This document shows, piece after piece, positions 22,064 through 33,320 of a stretch of 64,000 nucleotides of DNA. Each line of letters starts with the position of its first letter. Positions within the stretch are counted from its first letter, which is position 1. The notes beneath the pieces are model-generated. The model had not been told where the DNA came from. It worked only from the letters and a program-made list of their open reading frames with translations, and ran no database searches. Source of the stretch: Phoenix dactylifera (taxonomy: Eukaryota > Streptophyta > Magnoliopsida > Arecales > Arecaceae). The DNA lies in assembly GCF_009389715.1 (NCBI RefSeq), contig NW_024067680.1:806001-870000 (forward strand), read 5' to 3'. The translations under genes and the position numbers were made by a program.

Positions 22064-25000
22064 CTACTGGTAATACACCCGTAGGTTAGCGGAATTCCAG
22101 CTCCTTGGAATTTCTCGACCATCTAGGGCCTCCAACTGGTAGGAGCCAGGTCGGTTTACCCAGCGAACCCTATACGGGCCTTCCCAATTTGGCGCCAGCT
22201 TCCCACCTTCCGCGGGTTGAGATGCTTTGGCTCGCCTTAGCACCAGATCTCCGATTCTGAAAAGTTTTGGTCGGACCTTGGAGTTATAATATCGGGCCAC
22301 CCTCCGCTGATACATCGCCATCCGAACCTGCGCCATTTCCCTCGCTTCTTCCAAGAGGTCCAGGTTTCCTCGGAGTTGCTCCGAATTGGCCTCGGGTCGG
22401 TGCGTAGCCACCCGGGGCGAGGGGAGTCCGAGCTCCACGGGGACAACCGCTTCCGTGCCATAGGTTAGGCTGAAAGGCGTCTCCCCGGTAGGGGTCCGAT
22501 GCGTGGTCCGATACGCCCAAAGGACGTTCTCGAGTTCTTCGACCCAAGCTTGCCCCGTCCGACCGATTCGCGCCTTAATTCCTTGGAAGATTGTCCGGTT
22601 TGTCACCTCGGCCTCACCGTTGGTTTGGGGATGCGACACAGATGTGAACCGATGCTCGATCCCGAACTCTTCGCAGAAGTCACGGAAATGCTTGTTGTCG
22701 AACTGTCGACCATTATCCGAGATGAGGACCCGGGGTACCCCAAATCGGACAATGATGTTTTTCTTTACGAACTTCCGGACTTGCGCCTCCGTGATAGTGG
22801 CCAGCGGCTCTGCCTCCACCCACTTGGTGAAGTAGTCGATTGCAACAATCAAGAATTTCCGCAGGGCGGAAGCGACGGGGAATGGTCCGAGGATATCCAT
22901 TCCCCACTGTGCGAAGGGCCAGGGTGCGGTGATTGGTGCCAAGGGGACAGAAGGGACTCTCTGGACGTTGGCGTGGCGCTGGCAGGCATCGCATTTCCGT
23001 ACGTGATCCTTTGAGTCCTCCAACAAGGTAGGCCAATAATAGCCTTGCCTCATGATCTTGTGCGCCAAGGACCTAGCCCCCGAGTGCGATCCGCAGACGC
23101 CCTCATGGACTTCGCCAAGGACGTAGGCCGCCTCCGAGGGGCGGAGGCACCTTAAGAGGGGGGCGGTAAACGAGGTCCGATACAGCCTCCCTTCATAGAG
23201 TACGTAGTGGGCGGACTTCCTGACAAGTCGCCGAGCTTGATCTTCGTCTTCAGGGAGGATCCCTTCGGCGAGGTAGGCGACGAGCGGGTCCATCCAAGAC
23301 GGCTCCGGATCAATCGCCATCACTGCTCCAGCCTCGCCGATGCCCGGGGCATCCAGGGTCTCCAGGTAGATTGCCCTCGACAAGTTGTGCGCCTCTGCGC
23401 CCACCAAGCGGGACAATCTGTCGGCCCTGGCATTTTCGCTTCTGGGGACCTGCTGGATGCCGACACTGCCGAGGTCGGGAATGAGTGCTTGCACCTTCCG
23501 GATGTAGTTCTGCATGGTCGGGCTCCGGGCCTCAAACTCCCCACGGACCTACCCGACCACCAGCTGGGAGTCGGTGAAGACCTTCAAACGCCGGATGCCG
23601 AGCTCTCCGGCGAGTTTGAGTCCCGTGACTAGGGCCTCGTACTCCGCCTCGTTGTTGGTCACTGGAAATCCAAACCTCAAGGCATACTCGGCTATCACTC
23701 CATCAGGACTGGTAACGACCAGCCCGGCCCCTCCACCCTCGGGGTTCGACGACCCATCGATGTGAAGCGTCCAGGTCGGGAGGTCGAGGCTGGGCGTTTC
23801 CGGTGGACTAGGTTCCGCCTCCTACACCGTGCACTCAGCGAGGAAGTCCGCGAGCACCTGGGCCTTGATGGCGGGTCGAGGCTGGTAGCGGATGTCGAAC
23901 TCACCGAGTTCTACTGCCCACTTCACCAGCCGTCCCGCATTCTCGGGGTTGCTGAGGATCTGTCGTAGTGGTTGATCAGTTAAGAGGGTGACAGAATGGG
24001 CCTGAAAATAGGGGCGGAGCCTCCTGGTCGCGGTCAGCAGCGCGAAGGCGATCTTTTCAGCCTTCGTATACCGCGTCTCGGCGTCCCGTAGGACCCGGCT
24101 GATGTAGTACACAGGCTTCTGGAGCTTTGCCTCTTCCCGAATCAGCACCGCACTGACCGCGGTTGGGGAGACCGCCAGATAGAGGTAGAGCATCTCCCCT
24201 TCTTGCGGCTTGGACAGTAGGGGAGGAGACGCCAGGTATTCCTTGAGCTGGTCGAATGCTGCTTGACATTCGGCCGTCCAGAGGAAGTCTTTCGGGCGTT
24301 TTAACACCTTGAAGAATGGTTGGCAGCGTTCGGCCGATTTTGCCATAAATCGTCCGAGCGCGGCGACCCTTCCAGCGAGCTCCTGAACTTCCTTTACTTT
24401 GGTCGGAGGGGACATACCTTGGATGGCCTTGATTTTGTCCGGGTTGGCTTCGATACCCCGTTGGTTGACAATGAAACCAAGGAACCTCCCGGCCGAAGCG
24501 CCAAAGGCGCACTTCGCTGGGTTCAGCTTCATGCGAAACTTCCGTAAGGTGGTGAAAGTCTCCTCCAGATCCACAATGTGCTGGTCTGCCTGGCGGCTCT
24601 TCACCAGCATATCGTCCACGTACACCTCCATGTTCCGGCCGATTTGCTCTTTGAAGATTTTGTTGACGAGGCGCTGGTAAGTGGCGCCAGCATTCTTCAG
24701 ACCGAAGGGCATTACCTTGTAGCAGTACAGCCCCCGGTCCGTTATAAAGGCAGTTTTCTCCTCGTCCTGTGGGGCCATCATTATCTGGTTGTAACCGGAA
24801 AAGGCGTCCATGAAAGACAGCAGCTGATATCCGGAAGTCGCGTCGACCAGTTGGTCTATCCGCGGAAGCGGAAAGCTATCCTTAGGGCACGCCTTGTTCA
24901 GGTCGGTATAGTCGACGCACATCCTCCACTTCCCGCTCGCCTTCCGGACAAGTACAACATTTGCCAGCCACTCGGGGTAACTCACCTCCCTTATGAATCC

Positions 25001-27532
25001 TGCCTCCAAGAGTTTGTCTACCTCCTGGTCGACCACCCGGATCCGATCCGGGGCACAGTGTCTCTTCTTCTGCTTCACTGGCCGGTGGGTCGGGTCGACG
25101 TTGAGGGCGTGAGAAATGACCTCCGGGCCGATCCCAGGTACATCGGCCGCCGACCAGGCAAATACATCGGCATTGGCTCGGAGGAATTCCACCAACCGGG
25201 CCCGAGCTCCCGGGTCGAGATTGGCGCCGACCCGGACCACCCGGTCCCGGCGGCCTTCCTCGAGGGGAACTTCGACCACACCCTCGGCCGGCTCCCCCTG
25301 CCGCAAGGCCACCTCGTCTCTGGCATCAAGGGACTCGACGCTTAGGGCTTCTGCGGGCTTCTTCCCTTTGAGGGTCGCTAGGAAACATTGCCGTGCAGTC
25401 GGTTGGTCGCCTCGGACCTCCCCGATCCCGACCGCCGTGGGGAACCGCATGAGCAAGTGGTACGTAGAGACCACCGCGCGAAGGGCGTTCAGTCCGGGTC
25501 GTCCGAGGATAGCGTTGTAGGCCGAGGGAACACGGACGACCAAGAACCCGAGTCGCACCGTGGCTTTTGCGGGTGCGACGCCCGCAGTCACAGGCAGCTC
25601 AACGACACCTTCCGCCGGGACAGCGTCACCGGTGAATCCTATGAGGGGGGTGGATATTTTGTGCAACAATTGTCTGGACAAGCCCATCTTTTGGAAGGCC
25701 TCGTAAAACAAGATATCAGCTGAGCTTCCACTATCCACAAGAACACGCCTTACATCATAGTTTGCCATAGTGAGGGAGATCACCATGGCGTCATCGTGGG
25801 GGGTCTGAACCCCCTTTACATCCTCATCACAAAAGGTGATTACATTGCCGACCCTCTGCCTCTTTGCGACGGCCGCCCCTGACGCCTCCGTCGAGCCCCC
25901 TGCGTTCCTCACGGGCCGGGGGCAGCCCCCAGTGATAGTGTGGATCACCCCCGCAACGGGTCGATTCTGCTCCCGAGGCTCCGGAGGAGCCGGGTCGGCC
26001 GGACGCGGGTCTGCGGGGGGACGTCGGTCGCTCACATATCGACCGAGATGCCCCCGACGGATGAGAGCCTCGATCTCATCCCGAAGCTGGAAGCAGTCCT
26101 CTGTGTCGTGGCCGTGGTCTCGGTGGTACTCACAGTACGCCCTGGAGGGCCTCTTCCCAGGTATCCTCCGCATCTGTCTCGGGGCCGGGAGGTCCTCCCG
26201 CCCCTTGATCTCCATAAGGATCTGGGCCCGGGGAGTCAGGAGAGGGGTGTACCGGTTGAAACGTCGGGGCGGAGAACGAGGGCGTGGGGCGCCGTGGTTC
26301 TTCGCCGGCGACGGGCTTCTGCGCCGACGCTGGGGCGTCGGGCTCCTCCTCTGGCGTGCCTCTTTCCGCCTTTTCTTCCCAAGCTTTGGAGGGATCTCGA
26401 CGGCCTCCTTGCTCCGGTGGGCGGCCGCCTCCTCGGCGTCCGCATACTGGTTCGCCCGAGACAACAGCTCTGGGAAGCTCCGCGGCAGGCGTTTGTCCAG
26501 GGAGAAGGTGAGTCTGCCCTTCCGGAAGCCACGCTTCAGGGCTGAAAGAGCTACCTCCTGACTCAGGTTCCGGACCTCCAGCGTAGCCCTGTTGAAGCGG
26601 GTAAGATAATCCCGCAGGCTTTCTCCCTCGTTTTGCCGGACATCAAAGAGGGAGTCGGAGACCAGTCGCCGCCGGCTACTGACGGCGAAATGAGTGATGA
26701 AGAGGCGGGTGAACTGGTCGAAGGACCGAATTGAGTCAGCCTCCAGCCCGGCGAACCACGCCCTCGCCGGGCCACGGAGGGTTGCCGGGAAAGCCTTACA
26801 GAGAAGGGGATCTGATGCTCCGTGGAGGAGCATAAGGGTCCTGAAACTCTCGACGTGATCCCGCGGGTCCGCCGCCCCGTCATAGGGCTCGATCGCCGGC
26901 ATTTTGAACCCCGGCGGATTCGGGGTCCGCAGGATCCTCGAGGTAAGCGCCGGCTGGGAGAAGATCTCTAAGTCGGCGAAGGGATCTTTGGAATGGCCCT
27001 TCAGGACCTGGAGTTGTCGGTGGAGATCGTCCACCCGCCGGTCCAGGGAGCGCGACCGGTGGGTGGGAGACAAGGAGCGGCGAGAGGGAGACCGACTGGA
27101 GCGCGGGTTCCTCGAGGACTGGGGGGTCTGGGAACGCGCCCGGGCCCGCCTCTCGTACCCCGCGCAGCTCCGGTGGGAAGGTCCCGGCAGAATGGAGCGT
27201 GCTCGAGAATCCTCCTCGCGCCGGCGCTCCTCCCCATGGGAGAGGAAGGAGCGCGGGTTGAGGAGGACAGGCGAACGCTCAGGCAGCGGCGGCTCCTGAG
27301 CCCACTGCGGCGCCCGGGACATCGCACCCTGCAGATTCTGCACCGCCTCCGCGAGGGTGCGAACCTGCTAGGTTAGCTGGTCGAACTGGGCGGCTTCGAC
27401 CGTCTGAATGGGCGGTGGGGCGGTGGAGTGTTGCTGAGAGTGTGTCGGAGATGCAGCGGCCTCCCGGCCAGAGGCGCGAGAGGCCCCACGACCGGGAGCA
27501 TTGGAAGCTCCACGACTACCTCGCCGTGCCAT
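22064..27532 (-). pseudogene. gag-pol: Tat gag-pol broken by three in-frame TAG codons
   Basis: One frame runs from the ATG at 27532 to 22064 with TAG at 27368-27370 (near the gag N-terminus), 23822-23824 (after the first RNase H) and 23549-23551 (in the second RNase H). Otherwise it is complete: gag core with ARAWFAG (about residue 258), zinc motif CEYHRDHGHDTEDC (about 470), protease VDSGSSADI (about 600), reverse transcriptase with FMDAFSGYNQ and YVDD (about 910 and 972), RNase H (about 1100-1210), a second RNase H with HIDGSS (about 1257), and integrase with HHCC (about 1480-1514) and DDE residues in GMDILGP, SDNGRQ and NGEAE. The dual RNase H is a Tat hallmark. At least two of the ambers sit where a glutamine is expected, so CAG to TAG changes are likely. 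The element can probably move only with help. Confidence 0.88.
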
Positions 27533-27553
27533 TACGATCGCTCTGAAATCCGG

Positions 27554-27571
27554 TCCCTTCCTCTAGCGCCA
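27554..27571 (-). other. Primer binding site of the Tat element
   Basis: The minus strand reads TGGCGCTAGAGGAAGGGA two bases inside the 5' LTR. The TGG start fits a tRNA 3' CCA end. I could not assign the tRNA with confidence. Confidence 0.6.
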
Positions 27572-27573
27572 AC

Positions 27574-28233
27574 TGTTGCTGGGGGTCCAAACCGAGAACG
27601 ATTGGCACAGCGGTGTGAACGGGGTTCCCTTGGAATTGCTTCGGTTGCGCTCCACCTTCCGCTGGGAAACCTGCAAGCAAGCCTCGCACCACCACCGGGG
27701 TGGTGGGGGCCCTCCGACGATCAAGTTAGGGAAGATCGAAGGAGAAGGAGAGGTAGCAGGTAAGATGATACTCTGGAAAATCTTTCTTACCCTCCCCTTC
27801 CCCCCCAGCCGCATATATATCAGGCTGGGGGGTTTTTTTGGGGATTGGTCATCGTGTGGCACGATGGGGTTGCCACTGACATGGTCGTTACAGGGCGTCC
27901 TGGGGCAGCGCCGGGTACGGCCATGGCAGGGCGTAGTGGAGCTCCGCTTTGTACGGCTGTTACAGGGGATCGTGGGGCAGCGCCGGATACGGCCGTTGCA
28001 GGGAGTAGTGGAGCAGGGGGCCGCGGCGTGCCTCAGGGGAACAGTCTGTTGTTGTCAAGAGATTGCCGACTTGGGGTCGGATTGCTGGATCAAGGGGCAC
28101 CCGACTCGGGGTCGGGCTGCGGAGCCGAAGATATCCGACCCGAGGTCGGATTGCTGGATCAAGGGGCAGTCGTAGTCTTTCTGGGCGCGCGTGCCGGTCA
28201 CGTGGGGCATGGTGGCTAAGTTCCCCCGTAACA
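27574..28233 (-). repeat. 5' LTR of the Tat element, 660 bp
   Basis: Ends are TGTTGC...TAACA on the plus strand. It carries the same TATA-loop hairpin (27801-27839) as the other LTR and one unit fewer of the 69-bp internal repeat. Next to it is the target duplication CTAAC. Confidence 0.92.
27801..27839. other. Hairpin with TATA in the loop (5' LTR copy)
   Basis: Stems 27801-27810 and 27823-27832 pair perfectly, with GCATATATATCA in the loop and a T run after. This is the copy that would drive gag-pol on the minus strand. Confidence 0.7.
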
Positions 28234-28238
28234 CTAAC

Positions 28239-28660
28239 CATTCCAACAATTTAAAACAAGCTGCAACGGTTGACAAACCTGTTCAAAGGCTCCAGAGACA
28301 ACATGGGGACGGTTTGGGAAGTAATGCTGAACGAAGCTTTGGCTGCCACCGAGTCGGCTGAAATCGAGAGCGTCAGGGAAATCTTCTAGAGAGTGCGAGT
28401 TGATAGAATGTCGTACGCTCCCAAATCTCAGTCGAAAAATGGAGAAAAAATAAACTCAAACTAGCAGAGGGGGAACAACGGAAGATTGGATGAGCAAAAG
28501 AGCGATAGAGCTTTCTCTAAGGATGAGGAGAGCAGATTAAAGGTGGGAGAGTGGACCTAGGGTTCGAAACGGAGGAAAAAACAAAGAAAGAAAAATGAAG
28601 GGGATGAAAGGGCATTAAGGTCTTCTGATGGTCATTTATTACACCTCGAAAATACGTCTG
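28239..28660 (-). other. Exon-like open segment of unknown origin
   Basis: On the minus strand, a frame at about 28270-28445 reads through LEDFPDALDFSRLGG and FPNRPHVVSGAFEQ, then meets GTTTGTC, which could be a splice donor. The FPxRPxVVxGA pattern recalls the start of JmjC/cupin-like proteins, but I cannot confirm this. There is no clear start codon. It may be a gene fragment cut off by the Tat insertion. Confidence 0.25.
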
Positions 28661-30620
28661 GAGTGTTTGTTAAAGAACCAGTCAACAGAGACTGAAAATT
28701 AGAGACCGATTCAAAAATGGACCGTTCATTAATTTCTCCAAAAAAGAAAGCAGAAGAGCAGTAGAACCACCACCCAAGCTTGATATGGAGCAAGTTGATA
28801 AGTATGTTCTGTAGGAGTTCTTCTCAGAGTGATGGAGAGGGTGCCTAAAGCCTTCTCAAGTATGGTGGACTTGAGGGGGGGCTCCGCCCTCCTTTAAAGA
28901 ATTTTGGATGATCCGGATTGGTCCACTCAGTCACCTTCCTATCGAGATCGGTAAATATGCATCGCACCAATATTGCTCTAAATGGTCAAATGACACCTCA
29001 GGAGGCAGAGCATTAGGACTTGTCCTTCAGAGGATATCATTCTAGAGTTAATGTCCTCATTAAAATAGCATTGAGTGTAACAAATGGCCACTTTTTGTGC
29101 CGGATCAAAGAGATGCTTCGGACGCAGAAGGAGGGCTAGTGTTACGGCATTTAATGACCAAAATGATGTGTCACAATGAGATTCGTCCAGCTCACAACTC
29201 GTGTGGTGACACAAGGCTACCCAAAAACTCTCCAAGGTATTCTAATCAAGCCCTCTCTACTGAGACAAGTAGATCTAAGGCGGCTGACCTCCGAGACTAA
29301 TATCTCTCGGTTCAGCTCGACTATCTCAGCCACCTATTCGAGCTGAGCAGGATCTTTCTGCAAAAAAAGCAGCTCAATCCCCCTACCTTAAATCTGCACA
29401 TGGCCTCAACAATCCAATCATATGCCAAACTATTACAGCATGTTCTTAAATTTGTTATGCCGTATCCGTAGTTTGTTACGGCTCGACTCCAAGTTTGTTA
29501 GAATATAATTCATTGGAGATGTGGGATACTAGCTATAAATAAATCTGAAATCTCTCCATCGAAAAGGTAACACAAAATCACTATAGCTAAGGAAGACCTT
29601 GCCATTATGTTCTTTCTTCCTTCTTTTGTTCCCCTCCAAAATTCTCTCAACTTAAGCATTAGATGGGATTGGGAAACCATATTATTTCAGCTGCGGCGGT
29701 ATGGAAGAAGGAAGGCGTAGCGCTCACACGAGTAAGTGCAAGACCCCCTACGGGCCTTTCTAAAGTGTGACACACTGATTTCTGCTAGGATTACATCGTT
29801 CATCCAGCAATTTAAGCGAGCGTTAGGGTTAGAATAGACTGCGAGGGAGAATTTTTTCTAAGAGCTCATCCACTGGCTGACATCAATGAAAGCAGTCTTT
29901 GTACTAAGTGCATCAAATATGTATTTTCAACTTTTGCTTTGCTTATGGGCCCCACTTGGAATACTTAGTGTGTTTGGTTCAAAATTATTACTAAAACTCC
30001 TCAGGGACCGTCGATTGAAAGAATTTCAGAAAAGATGGATGTCGCAACTTCATCATTCTTTGAGTCATTGGCAGACCCACGAGAGGACATAAAAATAAAT
30101 GCAGTTGTACCCTTTCCGCAAAAAAGCTACTTCAGAAAGAAATCATCGGTAGAGATATATAGAGATGGTCCGTACCAGCGTCTCAAAATTGGTGGTAATA
30201 GAATTGTTGGTGATCGAATGTTGAGTCCCCTCACATGATAATTATCACTAGTTTATGAAATCTTTAACATAAATACTAAGGTAAATCTACGTGTACCAAA
30301 GCAAATCCAAGCGTGTTTTGCTGTGGTGGTTGGGTTTTCGGGTTTTCAAGATGGATGGACCTCAGCCCAAACCTCAGCCAATAATATTTCGGGCTGAAAC
30401 TAAAGGAGTCGAGTGCCATGTAAAAGACTATCAGCTCATACAACTTTGGACCCACTCCCAAGATGTCGATTTGGGTCCTGTCAGCTACCAAGTCATCCCC
30501 ACCCCCATGAACAGCCCCTACCTGTACTTGAAGACGAGGCCTGTGAACTCAAGATGCAGCCAAACTTCGCTTGACCCATCATTGTCCGTGTGATGCTGAA
30601 ACCTTTGCTCAATAATCATA
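28661..30620. other. Intergenic DNA, probably containing a decayed LTR
   Basis: No intact gene is seen. The stretch 29440-29760 has LTR-like features: a TATAAATAA at about 29534, a T-rich run, then AACTTAAGCATTAGATGGGA, like the tail of many plant LTRs. No partner LTR or target duplication was found. Confidence 0.3.
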
Positions 30621-30624
30621 AACA

Positions 30625-30745
30625 AACAATATAGCCCCCGGTATCCAGGAAACCGCGGACCACAGAAGGTAAACAAGCAGCAGCTCACCCCCGGTTTTTC
30701 TCCCACTCCATTTCTTATCCATTCTTTATCACGGCTTTATATATC
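30625..30745 (+). promoter_or_regulatory. Promoter of DUF3774 gene 2
   Basis: The shared block (core GCCCCCGGTATCCAGGAAAC) lies at 30625-30654, the GGTTTTTCTCCCA block near 30692, and the TATA box (TTTATATAT) at about 30736-30744. Confidence 0.78.
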
Positions 30746-30836
30746 AACCACCTCCTCGCCACTTTCTCGGCGAACTCACCAAAGCACCCTTCTTGCTTCA
30801 ACCTTTTAGTTCACGGTATCAACGAAGGAGAAAGAG

Positions 30837-31124
30837 ATGGCGTCTGCGAGGAGTGTTTCTTTGATTGTGGCAGCAAGCGTGGGGACCGTGGAAGCTCTCA
30901 AGGATCAAGCGGGACTTTGCCGATGGAACTATGCCCTGAGGTCTCTCCAACGGCGAGCCAGGAGTAGTGACATGGGATCGGTAGCTCAGGCCAGAAGGAT
31001 GTCTTCTTCTTCTTCTTCTATTGTTGAGAGGATGAATGGAAGGGAAGGGATCGATGAGAAGACCAAACGGTCTGAGGAGTCACTTAGGAAAGTCATGTAC
31101 TTGAGCTGTTGGGGTCCCAATTAG
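30837..31124 (+). CDS. Wound-induced DUF3774 protein, copy 2
   Basis: This 95-residue single-exon gene starts MASARS and ends VMYLSCWGPN. It carries the family motifs VEALKDQ and CRWNYALRSL, and a Ser5 run in the middle, with a basic, charged segment (ERMNGREGIDEKTKRSEESL) before the end. It is most like copies 1 and 4. Promoter spacing (182 bp from the conserved block to the ATG) and the GAGAAAGAG-type leader are as in its paralogues, which fixes the start. Confidence 0.92.
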   Translation: MASARSVSLIVAASVGTVEALKDQAGLCRWNYALRSLQRRARSSDMGSVAQARRMSSSSSSIVERMNGREGIDEKTKRSEESLRKVMYLSCWGPN

Positions 31125-32464
31125 AGAACTGTGGACGCTGAATTCTGTTGGGTTTTTGTGTTCTCGTTTATGGGACATTTGTAATTGTAAATTTTGAGTG
31201 CATATTAAGATATTTTGGAATTGGTCATCATTTTCGTTCTTCTCTTGATTTGGGAGTGCATTCTAAGGCTATATTATCTTTGGATTTTGCTGCGACAAGA
31301 TACTTTGATTACAAAAACAAAAGAAGATGATTATATTTTTTTAAGAGAAAGACTGTTAGGACGCTATCAATGAACCACTCCCCATCTTCGTTACTCCAGC
31401 GGGTTGGGGATTATTTTCTCCTCATCCAATGTAATGGACTAATAATGCTGTTCCTCTCGCTGGAAATGGCTTGATTTCTTGCCCAACAAATGAAAGGTTT
31501 TCGATGGGCAGAGGGATTTGGGTCGCAGCATGAGCAACCATTGTACCAAAAAAAAATTTGTTAGGGTTATTGTTTTTTTTAAAAAAAAAATTTCTTGAAC
31601 ATGTCAAGTTCAGATGTTTCTTCTTTGACCTGAATAAGGTGGGATCTCACCATCTAATATTTGGAACCTTGGAACTCCTTTGAATGAAAAAAAAAACCAA
31701 AAAATATTAAAAATAAATCAAATTATAAAATACATGTAGAATTATTACATAAATTAATTTATTAAAAATAAATAAGTAATTAAATAAATAATTTGCTTGG
31801 GTAGGTTTGGTTTAAATAAATAATACATAGTATATCTGTTCTACCAAAAAAATTATAAATCGTGCCCAAGCTTTAGATGTACAGACTCGGGACAAGTCTG
31901 GGTAGGGCTGGATTTACAGGATTTAAGAATAATCCTAGAACAATGGTCAAAAACATGTCAAAAATAAATTTTGAGTTAATAAAATAACATTTTGTGGACA
32001 ATAACATATTTTATGACATTGTTAAAACTCTAATATAATTTTTTAAAAAACATCCTGGAATCTAAACTAGATGTACAATCTAGGTGGGATCAACTCAAAC
32101 ACACCGCCTAACTAGCTCATTAGATAGTGTTGAGTCAAGCATTTACAAATTCGAGTCTAGGGAAGGCCTAACAATCCCTACCGGCCTTACTTAAATTAGG
32201 TTAGAATTGGTCATTAATCCAACCCAAACCTGACCAACCTGATCCAATTCAAGATATAAATAAATAATTAATTTACATATATGTTTTTAATTGCTTAATA
32301 TGATTGAGATCTCAAACATTATCTTTAATTTAAATTTATCATCAATTTAATGCAATATCATATATTAAAGGCGATCAAAAATACTTGAAGAGCTGCCTCC
32401 CTTCAAACAATAATAACGAGGGAAACGTATGGGCAAAATGGAAACTTCACCCCAAAAACCACCC
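31125..32464. other. AT-rich intergenic DNA
   Basis: After the 3' untranslated region the sequence is very AT-rich with many short A and T runs. I see no gene or structured repeat. Confidence 0.6.
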
Positions 32465-32473
32465 CTCGGAACC

Positions 32474-32522
32474 GGGTAGTTCTAAATACACCCCCCCGAT
32501 TGCTCAGGACACCCCCCAAAAA
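32474..32522 (+). repeat. Left terminal inverted repeat of the MULE
   Basis: It is identical over 49 bp to the reverse complement of 39724-39772. Diverged partial copies of the TIR follow at about 32547-32582 (TACACCCCCCCATTTGCTAA) and 32636, so the left end carries tandem TIR-like units. Confidence 0.95.
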
Positions 32523-32950
32523 TTAAAAAAAAATTAAATACTCTCTACACCCCCCCATTTGCTAAGGACACCCCTAAAAAAATAAAAAATCCTAAATTAC
32601 CCTTCACCCTCCCCACCCCCTCACCTAAATTGCTCTCTACACCCCCCAAACCCCCCCCCCCCCAACCCCGCTCTTCCCCTCCAAAACTCCACTCCAGCCG
32701 GCTTCTCCCTTCCGCCCAAAAAACTTCGCCTCAAGCACCTCGCCGGCGGCCAAACCCCCTCCGTCTCCCCCTTCTCCCTCGCCCAAAACCCCCCCGTTCC
32801 CCCTTCTCCCTCTCGTCGCCGGCATTCTCCCCTTCTCCCTCTCGTCGCCGGCATTCTCCCGGAACCACCTCCCCGGCCATCTCCCGAGCAACGAGCACCT
32901 CGCCGGCGCCTCCACGACCACGTCGAGGTAGCTCCCCGCCCCCCCGCCTC
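32523..32950. other. C-rich left arm of the MULE
   Basis: A strongly C-biased plus strand holds the TIR-like copies and a short tandem duplication (CTCTCGTCGCCGGCATTCTC twice, around 32812-32850). It probably contains the transcription start and 5' UTR of the PMD gene, with a possible donor CGAGGTAGC at about 32928. Confidence 0.5.
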
Positions 32951-33256
32951 CAGTGCTCCGTTCGGCACTGGATCGCCGAACAGAAGGGTTCTGTTCGGCT
33001 GAACAGTGCCGAACAGAAGCCCTCTGTTCGGCAACACTCAACCGAACAGAAGCCTTCTGTTCGGCTGCACGGTGCCGAACAGAAGCCTTCTGTTCGGCTG
33101 CACAGTGCCGAACAGAATGGTTCTGTCCGGCTCTGAGCAGCCGAACAGAAGCCTTCTGTTCGGCTCTGTGCAGCCGAACAGAAGCCTTCTGTTCGGCACT
33201 GTGCAGCCGAACAGAAGGGTTCTGGTGCGTGCCGTGCTGAATTTTGTGCCGAACAT
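32951..33256. repeat. Left subterminal palindrome array of the MULE
   Basis: About seven units of GCCGAACAGAAG facing CTTCTGTTCGGC alternate with short spacers such as TGCACAGT, period about 36 bp. Each full unit is a palindrome with one central base. The whole array is repeated in inverse orientation at 39176-39425. It probably lies in the 5' UTR intron of the PMD gene (acceptor TTTTCAG at 33318). Confidence 0.9.
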
Positions 33257-33320
33257 TTATGTATGCAATTGAATTATTTTCTTTGATATAGCCTAACATT
33301 GAATTTCTATATTTTCAGAC

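Larger units (their letters stand above)
15417..28233 (-). mobile_element. Tat/Retand-type gypsy retrotransposon with antisense gene
   Basis: The element is 12.8 kb, much more GC-rich than its surroundings, and flanked by the 5-bp duplication CTAAC (15412-15416 and 28234-28238). The minus-strand order is 5' LTR, primer site, gag-pol (three amber stops), about 5.9 kb of extra sequence, 3' LTR. The extra part holds a tandem array and a spliced gene in antisense. A second RNase H before the integrase and the antisense frame are typical of the Tat lineage. The LTRs differ by about seven substitutions plus one 69-bp repeat unit. The outer end of the 3' LTR has mutated from TG to TA. Confidence 0.93.

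Noticed and set aside
24578..25345. 255-codon plus-strand frame opposite Tat pol, and others at 22499, 25836, 26904
   Set aside because: These are complementary-strand shadows of the GC-rich gag-pol frame with no family match.
23822..27343. Tat gag starting at 27343
   Set aside because: The codon there is GTG just after an amber stop. The real ATG is in the same frame at 27532, next to the primer site.
32951..33256. Regularly spaced repeats that look CRISPR-like
   Set aside because: Units are palindromes with near-constant short spacers, in a plant transposon, with an inverted copy at the other end and no cas genes.
32953..33299. Open frames on both strands with repeated peptides such as NRSLLFG or EQKASVRL
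   Set aside because: They arise from the palindrome array, which is open in several frames on both strands. The array lies in a predicted intron.
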